Shown one piece after another: positions 60,832 through 64,000 of a stretch of 64,000 bases of DNA (position 1 is its first letter; each line of letters begins with the position of its first letter). Both the position numbers and the translations under genes were made by a program. The notes below the pieces were generated by a model. The model made no database searches. It worked only from the letters and a program-made list of their open reading frames with translations, and was not told the DNA's origin. The stretch is taken from assembly GCA_016293845.1 (NCBI GenBank), contig JAEDDH010000002.1:124001-188000 (forward strand), given 5' to 3'. The stretch is from Bacteroidales bacterium. Its GTDB lineage: Bacteria > Bacteroidota > Bacteroidia > Bacteroidales > UBA3824.

Positions 60832-61317
60832 TTAAAGGTTTAGGAAAAAGTCAATTATATAACCCCACAGCATTTTTACGTAGTATACCGAAAGGCAGAT
60901 AAGTGCAATAAGTACTACAATCATAATGCCGAAATACAACGACTTACGTTTTACTTCGCTCATTATCTTCGGGTCTTTGGCGGCAAAACCTTCTACAAGT
61001 TTGCAATTTTTCTTAAATCCGCGATGGAGAAAATCAAAAAAGTCGCCTGCTACTGGCACTGTTCCCCAAAGACAGTCCATTAATATATTGTAAATGATAG
61101 CCAATGTAAGCGGCAACGATTTTAGCGTAAAAACCGATGTTATTAAATACGGAACGGTAAGAATAGTGGTTACCCAATCTCCAAGACCGGGGGCAACAAG
61201 ACCGAGTATTGGGTCTAAATGCAAATCGTCCATCAGTGTTCTGATGGTGGTGAGTGCGCCAAACGTGGTTTTAGGGGCGGGTTGTTCGGCTGGTGTAATT
61301 ATTTTAGTTTGCTCCAT
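60832..61317 (-). CDS. DUF4112-family membrane protein
   Basis: A 161-residue protein with about three to four membrane helices. LDPILGLVAPGLGDWVTTIL and GTVPVAGDFFDFLHRGFKKN are the hallmark Gly-Asp segments of the DUF4112 family, whose function is unknown. The C-terminal helix is GIMIVVLIALICLSVYYVKM. Its TAA stop is read through in frame by the phosphatase remnant, so the 3' end may mark an old recombination joint. Confidence 0.82.
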   Translation of the reverse strand: MEQTKIITPAEQPAPKTTFGALTTIRTLMDDLHLDPILGLVAPGLGDWVTTILTVPYLITSVFTLKSLPLTLAIIYNILMDCLWGTVPVAGDFFDFLHRGFKKNCKLVEGFAAKDPKIMSEVKRKSLYFGIMIVVLIALICLSVYYVKMLWGYIIDFFLNL

Positions 61318-61432
61318 TTGCGTTATTTTTTCGGTTTAAAGATAAGGCTTTTTTTGATATACCGCTCAACAAAATTCTATATTTAATCAAATATTAATAT
61401 GTTGGTAATTTTAAGATATAAAACATAATGCC

Positions 61433-61440
61433 TATATTTG
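61433..61440 (+). promoter_or_regulatory. Promoter -7 element (TATATTTG) for uvrB
   Basis: TATATTTG 20 bases upstream of the ATG at 61461. It overlaps the longer frame starting at 61428, so supports the shorter start. Confidence 0.5.
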
Positions 61441-61460
61441 CATTTCTAATTGATGAGAAA

Positions 61461-63455
61461 ATGAATTTTAAACTTGTTTCGCAATTTAAGCCCACGGGCG
61501 ATCAACCCGATGCTATCAGGCAGCTTACCGAAGGTGTTGAGCGCAACGACCATTATCAAATATTAAAAGGTGTAACTGGTTCGGGAAAAACGTTTACTAT
61601 TGCCAACGTTATTGCCAATCTAAACCGTCCCGTGTTGGTGCTGAGTCACAACAAGACCCTCGCTGCGCAACTTTACGGCGAGTTTAAATCGTTTTTCCCC
61701 GAAAATGCTGTGGAATATTTCGTTTCGTATTACGATTATTATCAGCCCGAAGCGTTTATCCCCACTACAAATACCTATATCGAAAAAGACCTCTCTATCA
61801 ACGATGATATCGAAAAACTCCGTCTGAGTGCTACCACGGCTCTGCTGTCGGGTAGGAGAGATATCATAATTGTTAGCTCTGTGTCGTGCCTCTATGGTAT
61901 TGGCAACCCCGAAGATTTTCATGCCAACATATTGAAAATCAACAAAGGCGACCGTATTGAACGCAACGACCTTTTGCGTCAACTTTCCGATAGCCTTTAT
62001 TCGCGAAATCAGGTGGAATTTAAGCACGGAACTTTCCGCGTTAATGGCGATACAGTTGATGTTTTTGTGGCTTACGATGATTTTGCTTTTCGCATTGTTT
62101 TTTTCGATGATGAAATTGACGAAATCTCCACTTTCGACCCTCTTACGGGCAGAACTTTTTCTAAAATCGACACTGCTATTATCTATCCTGCCAATATTTT
62201 TATGACCTCGAAAGAACGTATGTTTGAGGCTATTAAAAATATTCGTATCGACCTCGGTTTGCAGTTGCAACAATTGCAAGACGCTGGCAAGTCGCTCGAA
62301 GCCAAACGTTTAGAAGATCGCGTTAACAACGACCTCGAAATGATGCAAGAGCTCGGACACTGCCCTGGTATCGAAAACTATTCACGATATTTTGATGGTC
62401 GTAAGCCCGGTAGCCGTCCGTTCTGTCTTTTGGATTATTTCCCCGACGACTTTATAACTGTTATCGACGAAAGCCACGTTACGCTTGGGCAAATTCATGC
62501 TATGTTTGGAGGCGACCGTTCGCGCAAGGTAAATCTTGTGGAATACGGATTCCGTTTGCCTGCTGCGTTAGACAACCGTCCGTTAAAATTCTCTGAATTC
62601 GAGCAACTTACTCATCAAACCATATACCTAAGCGCCACCCCTGCCGACTACGAATTAGAAAAATGCGGAGGCGTGATTGTAGAGCAGATGATTCGTCCCA
62701 CAGGATTGTTAGACCCGCCTATCGACGTGCGCAAATCCGAAAATCAAATCGACGACCTGATAAACGAAATTCAGCAAGTGGTAAAGCGCGACGAACGTGT
62801 TCTCGTTACCACTCTTACCAAGCGTACAGCCGAAGAGCTCACCAAATATCTTACAAAAATGGGAGTCCGCTCGGCCTATATACACAGCGAGGTGGACACC
62901 TTGGAACGCATTGAAATTATGGACGGATTGCGCAAAGGCATGTTTGATGTGCTTGTTGGTGTCAACCTCTTGCGCGAGGGGCTCGACTTGCCAGAAGTAT
63001 CACTTGTGGCTATTTTGGATGCCGACAAGGAGGGTTTCTTGCGTTCTGCCCGTTCGCTTACACAGACAGCTGGACGAGCGGCTCGAAATGTCAACGGCAA
63101 AGTTATCATGTATGCCGACGTAATCACCGATTCGATGCGTGCCACCATCGACGAAACCAACCGTCACCGCACTATTCAAATACAGTACAACAAAGACAAC
63201 AACATCACACCCAAGCAGATACGCAAAGGCGATACATTGCTGTTTCCAAAGAAAGATGCTCCCGAAAGCCGTCTTGCTCCAACCGAAATTACAGCTGTTG
63301 CCGCCGAATCCGCATCGTCGTTTATGTCGAAAAAAGACATCGAGCGCGAAATTGCCAAAGCCAAAACCGAAATGGAGCGTGCTGCCAAAAAACTCGACTT
63401 TGTTAATGCCGCCAAATTCCGCGACATTATGTTTGAATTGCAGTCGAAACTATAA
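61461..63455 (+). CDS. uvrB: Excinuclease ABC subunit B
   Basis: Damage-verification helicase-like subunit of nucleotide excision repair. FKPTGDQPDAIRQL, Walker A GVTGSGKTFT, the beta-hairpin YYDYYQPEAFIPTTNTYIEK, Walker B VIDESHVTLGQI, LLREGLDLPEVSLVAILD, TAGRAARNVNG and a C-terminal UVR motif (LDFVNAAKFRDIMFEL) that binds UvrC are all present. The 664-residue length is normal. Confidence 0.97.
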   Translation: MNFKLVSQFKPTGDQPDAIRQLTEGVERNDHYQILKGVTGSGKTFTIANVIANLNRPVLVLSHNKTLAAQLYGEFKSFFPENAVEYFVSYYDYYQPEAFIPTTNTYIEKDLSINDDIEKLRLSATTALLSGRRDIIIVSSVSCLYGIGNPEDFHANILKINKGDRIERNDLLRQLSDSLYSRNQVEFKHGTFRVNGDTVDVFVAYDDFAFRIVFFDDEIDEISTFDPLTGRTFSKIDTAIIYPANIFMTSKERMFEAIKNIRIDLGLQLQQLQDAGKSLEAKRLEDRVNNDLEMMQELGHCPGIENYSRYFDGRKPGSRPFCLLDYFPDDFITVIDESHVTLGQIHAMFGGDRSRKVNLVEYGFRLPAALDNRPLKFSEFEQLTHQTIYLSATPADYELEKCGGVIVEQMIRPTGLLDPPIDVRKSENQIDDLINEIQQVVKRDERVLVTTLTKRTAEELTKYLTKMGVRSAYIHSEVDTLERIEIMDGLRKGMFDVLVGVNLLREGLDLPEVSLVAILDADKEGFLRSARSLTQTAGRAARNVNGKVIMYADVITDSMRATIDETNRHRTIQIQYNKDNNITPKQIRKGDTLLFPKKDAPESRLAPTEITAVAAESASSFMSKKDIEREIAKAKTEMERAAKKLDFVNAAKFRDIMFELQSKL

Positions 63456-63513
63456 AATCAAAAAAAATGTAAGAATTTTTGGCTTAATTGCTTACTATTT
63501 GTCATTAAATTTT

Positions 63514-63521
63514 TACTTTTG
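63514..63521 (+). promoter_or_regulatory. Promoter -7 element (TACTTTTG) for ftsK
   Basis: TACTTTTG 21 bases upstream of the ATG at 63543; TTG at 63488-63490 is 23 bases further up. Confidence 0.5.
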
Positions 63522-63542
63522 CAAAAAATACTCAAACGTACA

Positions 63543-64000
63543 ATGTCAAGAAGAAGAAATTCGGACTATCAGTCCCCAATAGATATTTTAAAAACTACGC
63601 TCACAAGCGACCGTGCAAAACTAATTTGGTTTTTGCTTTTTGTTCTACTTACCGTGGTAGAATTGATTGGCTTTTTGTCGTATCTCGGCACATGGCGCGA
63701 AGATCAAAGCAAGTTTGAAATCGGTTGGCTCAAATTTCTGTTCGATTCAGAAATCGAGGTTGCCAACTGGTCACACAAGTTGGGAGCTTTGATTTCACAC
63801 ATTTTTATACATCATCTTTTTGGACTTCCATCGTTTGTTTTTGTGCCGCTTACCTTGCTTTGCGGATTAAAAATTATGGGTATCGAGCCTGTTCCGCTGA
63901 GTACAACTGCAAAATGGTCGCTCCTTATAATGTTCTGGTGTTCAGTAATATTGGGATTCTTCTTCGGTGATAATGCTTTTTATTACGGAGGAATAGTTGG
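63543..64000 (+). CDS. ftsK: DNA translocase FtsK, N-terminal membrane part, cut by window edge
   Basis: An open frame from ATG at 63543 to the end of the window, 152 codons. It reads MSRRRNSDYQSPIDILKTTL, then membrane helices (LIWFLLFVLLTVVELIGFLS, IHHLFGLPSFVFVPLTLLCG, WSLLIMFWCSVILGFFFGDN) and FYYGGIVG. This is the start pattern of Bacteroidota FtsK, whose membrane domain anchors the septal DNA pump. The motor domain lies outside the window, so the call rests on the N-terminus alone. Confidence 0.8.
   Translation, partial: MSRRRNSDYQSPIDILKTTLTSDRAKLIWFLLFVLLTVVELIGFLSYLGTWREDQSKFEIGWLKFLFDSEIEVANWSHKLGALISHIFIHHLFGLPSFVFVPLTLLCGLKIMGIEPVPLSTTAKWSLLIMFWCSVILGFFFGDNAFYYGGIV

Noticed and set aside
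61620..62279. 219-codon minus-strand open frame
   Set aside because: Antisense to uvrB, where all helicase motifs are intact; typical codon-bias shadow.
1..64000. tRNA or rRNA genes
   Set aside because: I scanned the intergenic gaps by eye and found no cloverleaf-like sequence or rRNA segment; a tRNAscan run would be needed to be certain.

Overview
The window looks like a chromosomal segment of a member of the Bacteroidota, most likely the order Bacteroidales. The evidence is the gene content: a short 284-residue primary sigma factor, a six-domain ribosomal protein S1, parvulin-type periplasmic chaperones, an LptB/LptC export system, GldE-like and Wzx-like membrane proteins, and an acidic DUF2795-type protein. 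Many genes are also preceded by the Bacteroidota promoter element TAnnTTTG (about 16 candidates listed), while clear Shine-Dalgarno sites are rare. I see no rRNA, tRNA, CRISPR array, integrase or transposase. Both edges cut a gene: proA on the left and ftsK on the right.

Layout. 1-2.0 kb: proline synthesis (proA, proB). 2.3-3.1 kb: rpoD. 3.4-6.7 kb: galM and a membrane PAS histidine kinase. 6.7-11.3 kb, minus strand: small membrane protein, DEDDh exonuclease, lptB, glycogen-binding-type protein, recQ. 11.5-16.7 kb, plus strand: three consecutive periplasmic PPIase/chaperone genes and a MoxR ATPase. 16.8-24.9 kb, minus strand: DUF2795 protein, coiled-coil protein, VanX-like dipeptidase lipoprotein, a 1090-residue propeller/barrel outer-membrane protein, birA, a GldE-like CBS protein, and a response regulator. 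25-29.6 kb, plus strand: coaX, outer-membrane protein, TPR protein, lptC. 29.6-35.1 kb, minus strand: EACC1-like small protein, Fnr-like regulator, RelA/SpoT homologue, potassium channel, tsaD. 35.3-44.0 kb: iron alcohol dehydrogenase, STAS protein, rpsA, UDP-glucuronate decarboxylase, purU, pbpC, OmpA/MotB-like protein.

44.1-49.8 kb is the accessory part. A good promoter is followed by a roughly 120-nt element of five nested stems. Next comes a restriction-modification locus with three apparent single-base indels, then an AAA/DUF4143-type ATPase gene bracketed by copies of a TGCAGT...ACTGCA palindrome. 49.8-54.3 kb: a TPR protein, rfbD, a small broken exported-protein gene and a flippase.

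54.4-60.8 kb holds four tandem SpoIIE/PP2C-type phosphatase genes on the plus strand. The second has lost every metal-binding aspartate I can identify. A C-terminal scrap of a fifth homologue lies in the opposite orientation just after the fourth. The window ends with a DUF4112 protein, uvrB and the start of ftsK.

The strongest candidates for something undescribed are the phosphatase/pseudophosphatase array (possibly partner-switch signalling, with a STAS protein 18 kb away), the structured leader in front of the decaying R-M locus, and the palindrome-bracketed ATPase. All functional calls come from reading motifs by eye; no database search was run.
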